Positions 34,177 through 43,868 of a DNA stretch of 64,000 bases are shown piece by piece. Positions within the stretch are counted from its first letter, which is position 1, and each line of letters begins with the position of its first letter. This DNA comes from Candidatus Latescibacterota bacterium (GTDB lineage Bacteria; JAAXHH01): contig JAJEEG010000006.1 in NCBI GenBank assembly GCA_022821085.1, positions 625,330 through 689,329 of the forward strand, in the 5' to 3' direction. Both the position numbers and the translations under genes were made by a program. The notes under the pieces were generated by a model. That model was not told where the DNA came from and searched no databases. It saw only the letters and a program-made list of their open reading frames with translations.

Positions 34177-35711
34177 GCTGTCGTCTTTTGCTTCTTTGTT
34201 TTCTTGGAGTGGTTGTTCGCCGTCGCCTTCTCTTTTTCGGCTCTGATTCGGTCGAGAAGAATTGAGGCTGGTTCGTCGTGCGGGTCTTGTGCTACGAGTT
34301 GACCGGAAAAGGCTTGATTCAGAATGGACTGACGGAGCGCGCCAGCTTTTAGTAGTTTTTGGTCAATACTCCCTTCCGTTTCGTCAACGAATGACAGTAT
34401 CTTCTCAAGAATCCTGGCGATTTCGCGCTGTTCCTTGATCGAACAGTACGGAAAAGGGTAGTTAGAGAGTTTGGCCCCGTTGATGTTTGACTGATTGACA
34501 CCGTCGGTCTTGACGTAGTTTCCGTACTGCCGGGCAACGTGTGAGTTAAGGAACAGATTCAGATATTGGCTGTCAACGACCGTGCCGATGTGATTCACTC
34601 GTATGAGGTATCCGGCGAAAACCGCCGGGCGTTCACTTTTATAGATTGCGGTTTTGCCAACCAGTTCGGGACTGTTGGTACGGTTGAAGAGAACATCTCC
34701 ATCGCGCAGCAGATATTGTACGATCTCGTTATCGTCTGACGTATAGACAAGGTTTTCCCAATCAAACTTCGCATTTTGTATGTTCCCCATTCGAAGAACG
34801 GGCACACCGCCAGTTGTAGTAGATTTAGCTGCCGTACCGTATTCCACTCCGCAGGTCATCCACCCAAGTTTTTCCCACAGCCACGATTCCGGTACCGGTG
34901 GTAGCTTCAAAGTTACATCGTGGCCAATATCGGCTACTTTTGGCAGTTTCTTCGGTCTCTGTGGTTTTTTGCCTGACTTTCCTTCTTCCTCCCATTTCTT
35001 GACGGCGGCCTTCCACTCCCGAAGTTGCTGCTCATAACGCGCCTCCCGCTCCTGTTTGATGCGAGCGAGTAATTGTTCGGGCGTCTCCAGCTTGTCTCGG
35101 TTCTCTTCGCGCCACCGGGCCGTGAGCTTCCCTTCGAAGGCGTGCTTGAGTACGGCTTGGCGATAGACGTTGAGTTGTGCGCGTGCAGTCTTCAGGCTTT
35201 CTACACCTTTGTCTAGTTCAGAAAACAGTTCCTCGATTTTGGCAATGATGCGGCGTTGTTCGGCTATGGGTGCAACAAGAACAGGAATTCGCTTTAGTGC
35301 GTTCTGGGTAAGCTTCAATCTTGTCGTTCCTGTTACATAGTCTGAATAGTCAATCTGATTGAGGTAGTGACAAAGGTATTTGTTGGAGACGGATGGTTTG
35401 AGAATATGAGCATGATTGTTGACCCAGAATTTACCATCTACCAGATAAGATTTGATCTTGAAAGGATCAAGAAATGGAGCACCATCTTCGCCCAGTAGAA
35501 TATGCTCGCCGTCGAAGATGAAATCGTCAATTACACCGACTTGACCTGTAGCACCGTAGTAGGGATAGAGATCATCAGCGGACTTACCGGCGATACGCCG
35601 TGAGCGCTCGCTATTGTTTAACGGTATACGCCTAGAATCGAGAATTTGACACACTGCTTCAAGCGCTGCATGAGCCCAGCCATTTGGAATTCTTGCAGCT
35701 TCAAGTCCCAT
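34173..35711 (-). CDS. hsdS: Type I restriction-modification specificity subunit S
   Basis: 512 residues with two target-recognition domains, each ending in a conserved helix pair: the first after PVLVAPIAEQRRIIAKIEEL, the second after PFPYCSIKEQREIARILEKI. The central spacer contains a Lys/Glu-rich coiled coil (about residues 190-240). Each domain reads half of the split target; the target cannot be predicted here. Overlaps hsdM by four bases and hsdR by one base. Confidence 0.93.
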   Translation of the reverse strand: MGLEAARIPNGWAHAALEAVCQILDSRRIPLNNSERSRRIAGKSADDLYPYYGATGQVGVIDDFIFDGEHILLGEDGAPFLDPFKIKSYLVDGKFWVNNHAHILKPSVSNKYLCHYLNQIDYSDYVTGTTRLKLTQNALKRIPVLVAPIAEQRRIIAKIEELFSELDKGVESLKTARAQLNVYRQAVLKHAFEGKLTARWREENRDKLETPEQLLARIKQEREARYEQQLREWKAAVKKWEEEGKSGKKPQRPKKLPKVADIGHDVTLKLPPVPESWLWEKLGWMTCGVEYGTAAKSTTTGGVPVLRMGNIQNAKFDWENLVYTSDDNEIVQYLLRDGDVLFNRTNSPELVGKTAIYKSERPAVFAGYLIRVNHIGTVVDSQYLNLFLNSHVARQYGNYVKTDGVNQSNINGAKLSNYPFPYCSIKEQREIARILEKILSFVDETEGSIDQKLLKAGALRQSILNQAFSGQLVAQDPHDEPASILLDRIRAEKEKATANNHSKKTKKQKTTA

Positions 35712-38473
35712 TACGCCGCCAATTCCTCATTCAACTCATCAATCAAATCATCCACCTGGTCACCGAAAAGCTTGTACATCTGCCCCAGTCCGCCTTTACC
35801 GTCGAATGGAACGAGGTCCAAATCGTCTCGGTCCATATGAAACGAGGTGATGATGTGGTCTCTGATCATGTGTAGCCAGTCCATTTGCTCTTCGTTATAC
35901 TTCTCACCGGCCCCGCTATGGTGCTTCATGATCCAGTCCTGAAAATTGCGGTGCACGGTTGCAGAATAGGGTGATACGGTCTTGTCAATACCGCAGACCC
36001 GGCGAATCAGAGCAACCAGTGCTGTGAGTTCGCTGACAGGTTCACTCCCTTCATATTCATCCAGTAAAACGTATGCATTCCAAATCTGTAAAGGTGTCAG
36101 CAGAGGTCGATCATTCTTGAGTTTGTCATAGACCTCGCAGATCATCTTGTGCGTAATCTCGCATCGTCTGTGTGGTTGGTTGAAGTAGATGGTGAGAGCC
36201 TCTATTTCGTCTTGGTTAGCTTCCAGGTACTGCTTAAAGTCCTTAATCATGGTTTCGGCGTTCTCTTTCGCGTCTCCATCCCATCCGGCGTGCATCACTG
36301 TATCCAGATTGTCATGGTCGATCGTCTGCTCTTTGTCCCGACGTATCGAGTCGAGCAGATCGATCAGTTCTCCGTTGAATACACTTGCGGCGTCTTCAAC
36401 GAGCTGCTCTCTTGCCTTATCAACAGACGCCTTTGTCGGTTCTCCCCCGGCTGGTACAGGCTCGATCTCCCGTGCCCTTTCTTCGATCAGGTCCGGATCG
36501 ATGGCTTTAAGCAGATTACTAACTATATCGGTAAGCTCGTTTCCTCCGGCTTGCTCCTTGATCTTCTGTTGCTCCCCTACATCCAGCTGTCGATCGAGTC
36601 TAGCCAGGCGTCCAGCCAGGGAACTTACCGTGTCTACATCATGAGCACCCATCATGATGCTCTTTGCGAGCGATTTAAGTGGCACAGAGGGCTTGCTGAT
36701 GAGCGGTTGACTGTCCGTTTTAAGTGATTTTGTCACGCCGACGGCATCCACGATCACATAGTGGGTTTTCGCACTGACAGCGGACGGCGAGACTTGTTTG
36801 AGATCGTTATGGTCGAGTGTCCGCGTACCTCGACCCTTCATCTGTTCAAAATAGTTACGGCTTTTCACGTCACGCATGAAAAGCAGGCATTCAAGCGGCT
36901 TGACGTCGGTGCCCGTTGCGATCATATCCACGGTCACGGCGATGCGCGGATAGTAATCGTTGCGGAATTGGGCGAGGACAGATTTGGGGTCTTCTTTGAT
37001 GCTGTAGGTGATCTTCTTGCAGAACTTGTTGCTTTCGTCGAATTCCTCGCGCACGGTCTGGATGATATCGTCCGCGTGACTATCGGTCTTGGCGAATACC
37101 AGTGTCTTAGGGACTTCCTTACGACCCGGAAATATCTCGGGCAGTTTATCGCAGAACGTACGGACGACGGTGCGGATCTGATCTGGATTGACAACGGATC
37201 GGTCCAGTTCACTGGCTGAATACGCAGCATCTTCGTCCTGAATAGACCAGCGTTTCTTGTGGGTTAAACGATCACGCTTTTCGACCTGTTGCTGGGCCTT
37301 GAGTTGACCACCATGCTTGGTCAGTTTCGTATCTATAGCGTAGATTTCGTTGCCGACATTTACACCGTCTGCGACGGCTTGCTCATGGTCGTACTCGCTG
37401 ACTACGTTCTTTTTGAAGAATCCATAGGTACGGTTGTCCGGTGTGGCTGTCAGGCCGATTAGATACGCGTCGAAATACTCGAGGACCTGCCGCCATAGGT
37501 TGTAAATCGATCGGTGGCATTCGTCGACAATGATGAAATCGAAAAACTCAGGAGGGATATTGTCGTTGTAATCAACTGACACAGGCTCTTTGGTGACTAA
37601 TTCCGCAATACTCTGTTCGTCTACTGATTCATCCAACTCCACACCCTTCAGTAGCGAATACATTCGCTGGATCGTGCTGATACATACATGGCTATCTTTA
37701 GCGACATAAGTTGATTTCAGCCGTTGGACGTTATAAAGCTCAGTGAATTTCCTGTTGTCGTCACTGGGTACGTAGGCCATGCATTCCTGCTCGGCCTGTT
37801 CACCGAGATGCCTGGTATCAACAAGGAAGAGAATTCGTTTAGCATCAGCATGTTTGAGCAAGCGGTAGATCGATGTGATTGCCGTGTATGTCTTGCCCGA
37901 GCCTGTGGCCATTTGAATCAGTGCCCGCGGACGATCGTTCTTGAAGGAAGTCTCCAGTTTCTCGATGGCGTTGATCTGGCAAACCCTGAGTCCTGTGGGA
38001 CCCAATACAGGTAGATTCTGGAGTCTTGCACGGAGTGGGATCTGCTGGGTAATCCATTCCTGGATGGTCTCCGGTCGAGGGAAGCTAAAAACCTCTCTGG
38101 AACGAGGTTTCGGGTCACGCCTGTCTGTGAAACGCGTAAGTTCCCCAGTAGATTCATAGACGAAAGGCTGAGGTTCCTTGTTCATGACCCACTTGAGATT
38201 TGCCGACGAATAACCGGTAGACTGTTCTTCTACGGTTGTGATCTTGTGACCCCATTCCGCACGCTTAGCCTCGACTATACCGACCGGTTTCTTGTCTACA
38301 AAAAGTACGTAATCGGCTGGACCGACTTCCGTCTGATATTCCCGTACGGCGATACCTGGTCCATCGCTGAAATTGATCTTATTGTTGTCCTGAATGATCC
38401 AGCCAGCAACGGACAACTTTTTATCGATTTTATCGCGCGCAACCTGTTCAGGAGTTTGGTTACTATCCGCCAT
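35711..38473 (-). CDS. hsdR: Type I restriction endonuclease subunit R
   Basis: 920 residues from the ATG at 38473 (AAGG upstream); the longer frame to 38611 does not look coding. N-terminal nuclease with Asp54 and Glu68-x-Lys70 in GPADYVLFVD and GIVEAK, Walker A at about 189-195 (ATGSGKT), DECH helicase motif in VDECHRSIYNLW, QMKGRGTRT motif VI, and an EcoEI_R-like C-terminus. It translocates DNA and cuts unmodified sites at a distance. First gene of hsdR-hsdS-hsdM. Confidence 0.95.
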   Translation of the reverse strand: MADSNQTPEQVARDKIDKKLSVAGWIIQDNNKINFSDGPGIAVREYQTEVGPADYVLFVDKKPVGIVEAKRAEWGHKITTVEEQSTGYSSANLKWVMNKEPQPFVYESTGELTRFTDRRDPKPRSREVFSFPRPETIQEWITQQIPLRARLQNLPVLGPTGLRVCQINAIEKLETSFKNDRPRALIQMATGSGKTYTAITSIYRLLKHADAKRILFLVDTRHLGEQAEQECMAYVPSDDNRKFTELYNVQRLKSTYVAKDSHVCISTIQRMYSLLKGVELDESVDEQSIAELVTKEPVSVDYNDNIPPEFFDFIIVDECHRSIYNLWRQVLEYFDAYLIGLTATPDNRTYGFFKKNVVSEYDHEQAVADGVNVGNEIYAIDTKLTKHGGQLKAQQQVEKRDRLTHKKRWSIQDEDAAYSASELDRSVVNPDQIRTVVRTFCDKLPEIFPGRKEVPKTLVFAKTDSHADDIIQTVREEFDESNKFCKKITYSIKEDPKSVLAQFRNDYYPRIAVTVDMIATGTDVKPLECLLFMRDVKSRNYFEQMKGRGTRTLDHNDLKQVSPSAVSAKTHYVIVDAVGVTKSLKTDSQPLISKPSVPLKSLAKSIMMGAHDVDTVSSLAGRLARLDRQLDVGEQQKIKEQAGGNELTDIVSNLLKAIDPDLIEERAREIEPVPAGGEPTKASVDKAREQLVEDAASVFNGELIDLLDSIRRDKEQTIDHDNLDTVMHAGWDGDAKENAETMIKDFKQYLEANQDEIEALTIYFNQPHRRCEITHKMICEVYDKLKNDRPLLTPLQIWNAYVLLDEYEGSEPVSELTALVALIRRVCGIDKTVSPYSATVHRNFQDWIMKHHSGAGEKYNEEQMDWLHMIRDHIITSFHMDRDDLDLVPFDGKGGLGQMYKLFGDQVDDLIDELNEELAA

Positions 38474-39198
38474 CACCTTGGTCCTTAAAGTCAGTCTGTA
38501 TTTGGAGAAACCGAGTATAAGAACAGGCAAAACATATCGAGATTGAATAGTTCCGTCAATTAAAAGCCTTGCCCACACGGTAGAGAAATACGGAGAAAAC
38601 CGATGGGGCAAGTCAGCGAAAGTGTATATGGTGTTCGGGTACTCTCAGTTGTCGGAGTGACGTAATAGAAGTACCACGCAGGAAGTAGAACAGCGAAGAA
38701 CACAACGTGAGAATTGCTCACCAGTGGGAGTGTATTCGTAGACCTAAGCAGTGCTGGACCTGCTAAAACGGAACCGGTCGTCTGCCTTAATGAGATCGAA
38801 CTGGCGGAATGAATCAACCCCTTGGGGTGGCAGGCAAACTGGGGGTGTCTTAACCTGCCCGCCTACGGCGTCTTGGGAGCCTACCAGGCGAGAAGTCCTC
38901 GACATTGACTGCGGGGAAATACGTCGCGGCCAGTAGGTCAACGCCGTACCTGACTCAACTACCCGGCATGTGTGCCGAGTCGAAGTCTAAGATCTGCCCG
39001 AATTTGTGCTACTGCAACTAAGATGATTCAACGTCTGACTTTGGGAGTCTGAGCGACAAGCTGTTGATCACCTCAGGATTCGGTTCGAAGAATCGGCTAC
39101 GGAGGTAGGTTTTGAGGTGGGACGACAGGCGCGACCGGAAAAGAAACCCTGCATGATCGGAACAACTCCTGAACTACTGAAAGCATGTATGTGATAAC
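38474..39198. other. 725-bp gap without a convincing gene
   Basis: Between hsdR and the Vsr-like gene. Only short frames are open. A leftward frame near 38744-38941 has a protein-like end (FRQFDLIKADDRFRFSR) but no start or relatives I recognise, and may be a remnant. A GGCAGG/CCTGCC inverted pair lies near 38828-38858 around GGGGGTGTCTTAA. The hsdR promoter should be here. No insertion-sequence ends seen. Confidence 0.4.
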
Positions 39199-39660
39199 TC
39201 AACGAACTGATTTGACGATGCTGAACATTCTCGTTAGTTTCTCTTTCAGTTTCTGAGAATCACTAGTCTCGCACTCCCAGACGACAAAGGATTCCCACCC
39301 CGATTCGCGCAATTTCCGCATGTTACACCGATCCCTGCGAATATTGGAACGGAATTTGTCCATCCAAAATCCCGTTCTAGTCTTGGGTGTCGTGGATTTC
39401 ACACAACCGGGGTGTCTGTGCCAAAAGCACCCATGTACGAATACTACTTTTCGGTGTTTGGGCAACACAATGTCGGGTGTACCAGGCAGGTCTTTACGGT
39501 GTAGACGGAAACGGAGTCCAAGGTGGTGCAGACACCTTCGAACCATCAACTCCGGTTCTGTGCCTTTCTGGCGCACACGTGCCATATGGGCACTGCGTTC
39601 CGGTGTAACCGGTTTAGGCGAAGAGTCTCTTAGGCGGTCTTCTTGATCAACTTTCGACAT
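39199..39660 (-). CDS. vsr: Vsr-family very short patch repair endonuclease
   Basis: 153 residues, full length. RSAHMARVRQKGTEPELMVR, LPGTPDIVLPKHRKVVFVHG with the catalytic Asp63, the zinc residues Cys78, His81, His83 and Cys86 in GCFWHRHPGC, and FWMDKFRSNIRRD are all Vsr hallmarks. Vsr nicks at T:G mismatches left by deamination of 5-methylcytosine; the cytosine methyltransferase that would create this need is the first gene of the same leftward run (43869-45083). It is the last gene of that run, 73 bases after the unknown gene. It might instead serve as the nuclease of a defence system. Confidence 0.92.
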   Translation of the reverse strand: MSKVDQEDRLRDSSPKPVTPERSAHMARVRQKGTEPELMVRRCLHHLGLRFRLHRKDLPGTPDIVLPKHRKVVFVHGCFWHRHPGCVKSTTPKTRTGFWMDKFRSNIRRDRCNMRKLRESGWESFVVWECETSDSQKLKEKLTRMFSIVKSVR

Positions 39661-39733
39661 GTTTGGGACTCATATTAAGCCGTCAAAATCGTTACAGATC
39701 CTGGCATCTGGTCCGGCTTCGCTACCCGTTTGT

Positions 39734-40372
39734 TCAAGCCAATGCCCTAACCTTCTGTAAGTGTTGGCGCAGGTTCCTATCGCCAGTTGTATTGAGCCGT
39801 TCGACCACGTGGCGGCTGCCGTAGAGAGAAGTCAGCATGCACAGCACCAGTCCTATTTGATCTTCGGCGTCAACTGGAAACGAAGGCTGGGAGTCCGGCA
39901 ACCAATTGGGGGTGGTTGCTCGTGTCCTGCCGTCAATGTAACGACAGAGTTGGACATGACAGAAGTCATGTGATCCGCGCAAGCCATTAGGTTGAGGTAC
40001 ACCCTCATCAGTCTCAAATCTGATTGCCAGAGCCTGTAGTACCGAGCATCGATCGAGCATTGTGAGTAGTACATAGGCTCTGAAATGTACCCACTGGTTT
40101 GAGGTTTCAAGAGTCAATAGTGGGAGGACTGTCTTATCACCCAAGGGCTCGAGGATTAAAAATCGATGCTGGTTCCTCAAGCTGAGTTCAGAACAACCTC
40201 TCACCAGACCACGAAATCCGTGTACATCGACAAGGTTGGGCTCGTACATATCGTATACTTGATCTCTGAGTGTCGCAAGTGGTCCAGAGTTCCTTCTATA
40301 GTTGTCCAAGAAGTTCGATAGGATGTCAAATACGGCGCGTCGGACCGCTGAATTTGCTGGCATGACGGGCAT
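39734..40372 (-). CDS. Unknown protein in the methylase-kinase operon
   Basis: 212 residues, no family recognised. Predicted mixed alpha/beta with several Leu-rich helices (RRAVFDILSNFLDNY, FRAYVLLTMLDRC, LVLCMLTSLYGSRHVVERL), Cys and His scattered without a clear metal site, no signal peptide or membrane helix. It starts eight bases after the stop of the receiver-like gene, so it is very probably part of that operon. It may be an adaptor or effector of the system. Confidence 0.65.
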   Translation of the reverse strand: MPVMPANSAVRRAVFDILSNFLDNYRRNSGPLATLRDQVYDMYEPNLVDVHGFRGLVRGCSELSLRNQHRFLILEPLGDKTVLPLLTLETSNQWVHFRAYVLLTMLDRCSVLQALAIRFETDEGVPQPNGLRGSHDFCHVQLCRYIDGRTRATTPNWLPDSQPSFPVDAEDQIGLVLCMLTSLYGSRHVVERLNTTGDRNLRQHLQKVRALA

Positions 40373-40380
40373 GTTACTTC

Positions 40381-41616
40381 CTACACGCTTAACGCGAACT
40401 GAGGAACGTACTCAACTTTCGTCGGATCTTGAGGCCCGTCGGTACCTACCTGATCCACGTATTTGCGTGCTTCTGGAGTGTCTCGTTTAAATACGTAACG
40501 TTTACTAAATGGTGGAGATACGTCCGCTCTGAAGTCATCTGCGAAACCCAAGGGTACAAATCGAGAAACGTTCTCGCAGAATACCCAATCAACGTCCTTG
40601 ACTTCCCAAGGATCTTTCACTTCGACAATACGATCATCTCTATTGATGTCAGGCCAATACCAGACCGGTCTCCAAAGCCAGTGCTGCTTTTCGAATCTAT
40701 GCTCTCTCAATTCTTCGACCAATAGATCGTCTATGTCATCATTGAGGGGTTCGCACAATCGATTCCAATCGTGTATGTCTTGGTTGCCGTTCCGTATTAA
40801 GCTAGGGTATCTAGAAACAAGATGTGGCGCATCGACCAAAATGCTCTGTTCTGGAATAATGAATCCGTTCAAAAGTGTAAGCAAACGGGCTGCGGCCACC
40901 CGTGCCATGTATTCAAGTGGTAACTCGTCTTTCGATTCAAGGCCGACTCCGGCCTGCTTCACGAAGGCACCGAATCGAACGGATTCCATGGTCTCGCTAT
41001 CGAAGAAAAAATCGTGCGCAATCTTCGGCAACCAATCAATGAAACGCTCAAAGCCAAGGAAGTCGAGAATAGGAGCATCCAGGTTATTCCGAACATCCTC
41101 TACACACTTCTCAAGTATCTTCTTGGTGTTGGTTAGAATGGGCCAATGCCAGGGCCTGTAACCCTCAAACGAACCTGACCACAGGCCCGGATTGTCAATC
41201 TGGAAGTCGCCTAGGTGCAAATCGGCGAAATCCAGCGACGGGTTGCGAAGACTCAGGTCAAAGGTGTTGGTACCGTACTCGTTGAGTACTATGATAAATC
41301 CGCACTTGGTAAAACAGCGAAGGAGATATGCAAGTCTGCTTCCCGTGATTTCTCCTGCTTTCATGTAGTATAGGAGGTCGTAGTCAACGATCACTATGTC
41401 TGCGTCGTCGACTTCTATCGATTCCACTCGGGTGAGATCACACACTTCGCCTCTCCACCTATCTCTTCTTTGATTTACCTTCTTAATCATTTCACGGAAG
41501 GTCTTTATTTTGACAGCAGTGACATCTGCTTTGTCGTAAACAGCCTTGACTTTGCTAACCAACGCCTCCGCAATGTCGGGGCGATCGTCAAACACCAACA
41601 CCTTTATGTTACTCAT
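40381..41616 (-). CDS. Receiver-like (response-regulator) protein with unknown output domain
   Basis: 411 residues. Residues 1-130 look like a CheY-type receiver: acidic pair Asp10-Asp11 in VLVFDDRPDIAEAL, candidate phosphoacceptor Asp78 in IVIVDYDLLYYM, and the later FIIVLNEYG strand. The usual Thr/Ser and Lys switch residues are not clear. Residues 130-411 are unrecognised, rich in Trp and acidic residues. The next gene upstream (22 bases) encodes a protein with a histidine-kinase module, so they probably form a phosphorelay. No DNA-binding domain seen, so the output is probably protein-protein or catalytic. Confidence 0.68.
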   Translation of the reverse strand: MSNIKVLVFDDRPDIAEALVSKVKAVYDKADVTAVKIKTFREMIKKVNQRRDRWRGEVCDLTRVESIEVDDADIVIVDYDLLYYMKAGEITGSRLAYLLRCFTKCGFIIVLNEYGTNTFDLSLRNPSLDFADLHLGDFQIDNPGLWSGSFEGYRPWHWPILTNTKKILEKCVEDVRNNLDAPILDFLGFERFIDWLPKIAHDFFFDSETMESVRFGAFVKQAGVGLESKDELPLEYMARVAAARLLTLLNGFIIPEQSILVDAPHLVSRYPSLIRNGNQDIHDWNRLCEPLNDDIDDLLVEELREHRFEKQHWLWRPVWYWPDINRDDRIVEVKDPWEVKDVDWVFCENVSRFVPLGFADDFRADVSPPFSKRYVFKRDTPEARKYVDQVGTDGPQDPTKVEYVPQFALSV

Positions 41617-41638
41617 GACTCCTCCTGCCTGGTCAGTT

Positions 41639-43867
41639 TCATGACTCCTCCTTCCAGGCCAGCTCGAAACATGTATTAAAGGGTACCTTTGGCTCTGTAA
41701 AGCGGACGGTTGCTCCTAAATCGATGGCTAACAGCCGAACGATAGCTAAACCCAAACCGGTCCCACCGTATCCGAGTGCACGTCGCTCCGAGGATATCTT
41801 CAAGTCTCGTTTTAGTGGCTCAAATAAGCTCTCCGCCTTTTTAAGGTCAATGCCGACTCCAGTATCCTGAACTTTTAACGTGCGATTCTTGCCGGACGCT
41901 GCTGATGAGATTGCGATGTACTTGGTGTCGCTGTCAAGCATCGCATTGGAAGCATTCATTAGCAAGTTATGGAAGATAGCCATCCAGACTGGATAGCTTG
42001 CGTTCGGTAGCAATATGTGTTGATCGATATCTGAGACATCGACGCGCACGCCGCGCAGTATTGACCTCATGTTGTCTGTCATGCTTTGGACTAGCGGTCT
42101 TGCTTTGAACCGGGCCACTGCTGTGCGATTGCGTTCATTTGTAATGGGAGAAAATATGGCTCTAGTATCGCGCACTCCCTGAATCCACTCCTTGATGCTG
42201 GCGGCAACGGGACCTACCGCTTCTTTGATCCTTGGGTTTTCCCCGACTAGGCTGTCTAATGCTTCAGCGTGGTGTTCCAAGAGGCTAAGCTGCTGATTGA
42301 GCTGATGATCAAAAGCGATGGCCGTTGACCCAACCGTTGCCATTGCTCCAAGCAAGCCGGACTGTCTCCTTGTCCATTCGGCATGATCACGGACAGATTC
42401 AATAGTCTTATCTAATTCTGTTCTAAGTTCAGTCGCCACCATTGCGGGAATCTCGCTTTCGTGTTTTTCCAACACGTCCCAAACGTTATGAACGTGGAAG
42501 CTTGACGCTCTAACTTTCCTCAAGGAAGCTTTTTCATTCAGCCGCAGGGCGGCTAGGCGAGTCGCGTAGTAATCCAATGCGAATCGTACGACATCTTGAA
42601 GTTGATGATATGCGCCATTACTAACGAGTCGATCACGGGAAACCTGTATTTGAAGGTGTTGACCTTGGGCTAAGTCATTGACCTCCGCTATTCTAGCCTC
42701 ACGACTTGTGTCGATGTTGACCACACCTAGAACTCGTGAGTTGGTCGGTAGGTAATTTAGTCCCAATTTAACATTCAAGTCGGATGGAAGAAGTCGAGAC
42801 TGGGTCAAGCGGTGAGAGTGATCGAACTCTAGATTCAGCCAGTCCGCGGCGGGTCCGGCGTAAGGAATACGGAATCCGGCATCATAGATATGCACGCCCC
42901 CCCACTGTGTCATATAGTCTCGTGCCAGTTGCACAGGTATTCCGTATGGCTGTCGGTGTTGTAATGTAAAGATGCGAATCTCAAAGTCTAAACTGTCGAT
43001 AATGCATGGATCTTCCCCGCGAATAGGAACCGCGATCTTGTAAGGTTGCTGAATTTGGTCTTCAAGCTCAAGTGACAGAGACAGTTCCCGCTTTGGAGTT
43101 CGAATCTTTGAGCCATCTGTAGGAAGTAATTTCCCTACAATACGGGATGTATACAGTTCTAGTATTCGGGCCATCTGGGTGTTGAAGAGAGTAACGGCAG
43201 TCGGATCCGGTGAGCTCAGGTCCACCTCAAAACCTTCGTCCGAGGATTCTGAGGTACCGGTCAATGATCGAAAAGGTGGCTGTAGAAACCAGATCTCCCT
43301 GGCGAGGTGTTGAAATTCTAAAGGATTCCATTCATGCTTGAGCTTTTTTAAGATGACCGTCGTACCGTGAGGCTTCTGGAGCGGGAAAACGGCCTTATCG
43401 GGATTCCGCAACTCATATACGGCGGTTGCCTTCGTCAATTCGCCAGCTTGAACGGCTGAATCCCAATCCACCATCGCAAACAGTTCCTGTCTCTTCGAAC
43501 CTGTTGGCATTCTCGTTTCGTTAGGAACTGAGTTAAGTTCCAACTCACTTCCCAGAAACTGAACAGCCAAACGTCCTACCCCTTTTGAGCCGGTCAACCT
43601 TCGCTTCAACACCGGAGACGATATCTCATGGACCTTGTGGGCCGAACCGACACGCATCCAACGATTCTCAAAATCATCTTCGGTCATGCCGTGACCGTTG
43701 TCCGAGACCTCGATTGAATCGTCGTTTATACTAATCTCCACTCTCGTCGCGTCTGCGTCGAAACTGTTCTTTACCAACTCGGCGAGGGCGATGTACGGGC
43801 GCCCGACCAAGCGTTCGCCGAGTTCGCGCAACAATTCCGAATCTACTGTGAAGTTGATGGTTTGCAA
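41639..43867 (-). CDS. MORC/Hsp90-like GHKL ATPase fused to a histidine-kinase module
   Basis: 742 residues with two GHKL ATPase domains. The first: N-box ELVKNSFDADA (Asn34), DNGHGM (56-61), GSKGVGR (93-99), like MORC/MutL/Hsp90. The last: N-box HNLLMNASNAM, DTGVGI, LFEPL and GYGGTGLGLAIV, like a histidine kinase, preceded by a helix IAFDHQLNQQLSLL resembling an H-box. No membrane helix, so a cytosolic sensor. Starts at TTG one base after the methylase stop; MORC-like relatives begin at this point. Such ATPases are known neighbours of restriction-modification genes. Confidence 0.82.
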   Translation of the reverse strand: MQTINFTVDSELLRELGERLVGRPYIALAELVKNSFDADATRVEISINDDSIEVSDNGHGMTEDDFENRWMRVGSAHKVHEISSPVLKRRLTGSKGVGRLAVQFLGSELELNSVPNETRMPTGSKRQELFAMVDWDSAVQAGELTKATAVYELRNPDKAVFPLQKPHGTTVILKKLKHEWNPLEFQHLAREIWFLQPPFRSLTGTSESSDEGFEVDLSSPDPTAVTLFNTQMARILELYTSRIVGKLLPTDGSKIRTPKRELSLSLELEDQIQQPYKIAVPIRGEDPCIIDSLDFEIRIFTLQHRQPYGIPVQLARDYMTQWGGVHIYDAGFRIPYAGPAADWLNLEFDHSHRLTQSRLLPSDLNVKLGLNYLPTNSRVLGVVNIDTSREARIAEVNDLAQGQHLQIQVSRDRLVSNGAYHQLQDVVRFALDYYATRLAALRLNEKASLRKVRASSFHVHNVWDVLEKHESEIPAMVATELRTELDKTIESVRDHAEWTRRQSGLLGAMATVGSTAIAFDHQLNQQLSLLEHHAEALDSLVGENPRIKEAVGPVAASIKEWIQGVRDTRAIFSPITNERNRTAVARFKARPLVQSMTDNMRSILRGVRVDVSDIDQHILLPNASYPVWMAIFHNLLMNASNAMLDSDTKYIAISSAASGKNRTLKVQDTGVGIDLKKAESLFEPLKRDLKISSERRALGYGGTGLGLAIVRLLAIDLGATVRFTEPKVPFNTCFELAWKEES

Positions 43868-43868
43868 T

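Noticed and set aside
36149..36727. 192-codon rightward frame inside hsdR
   Set aside because: Antisense shadow of a well-conserved gene.
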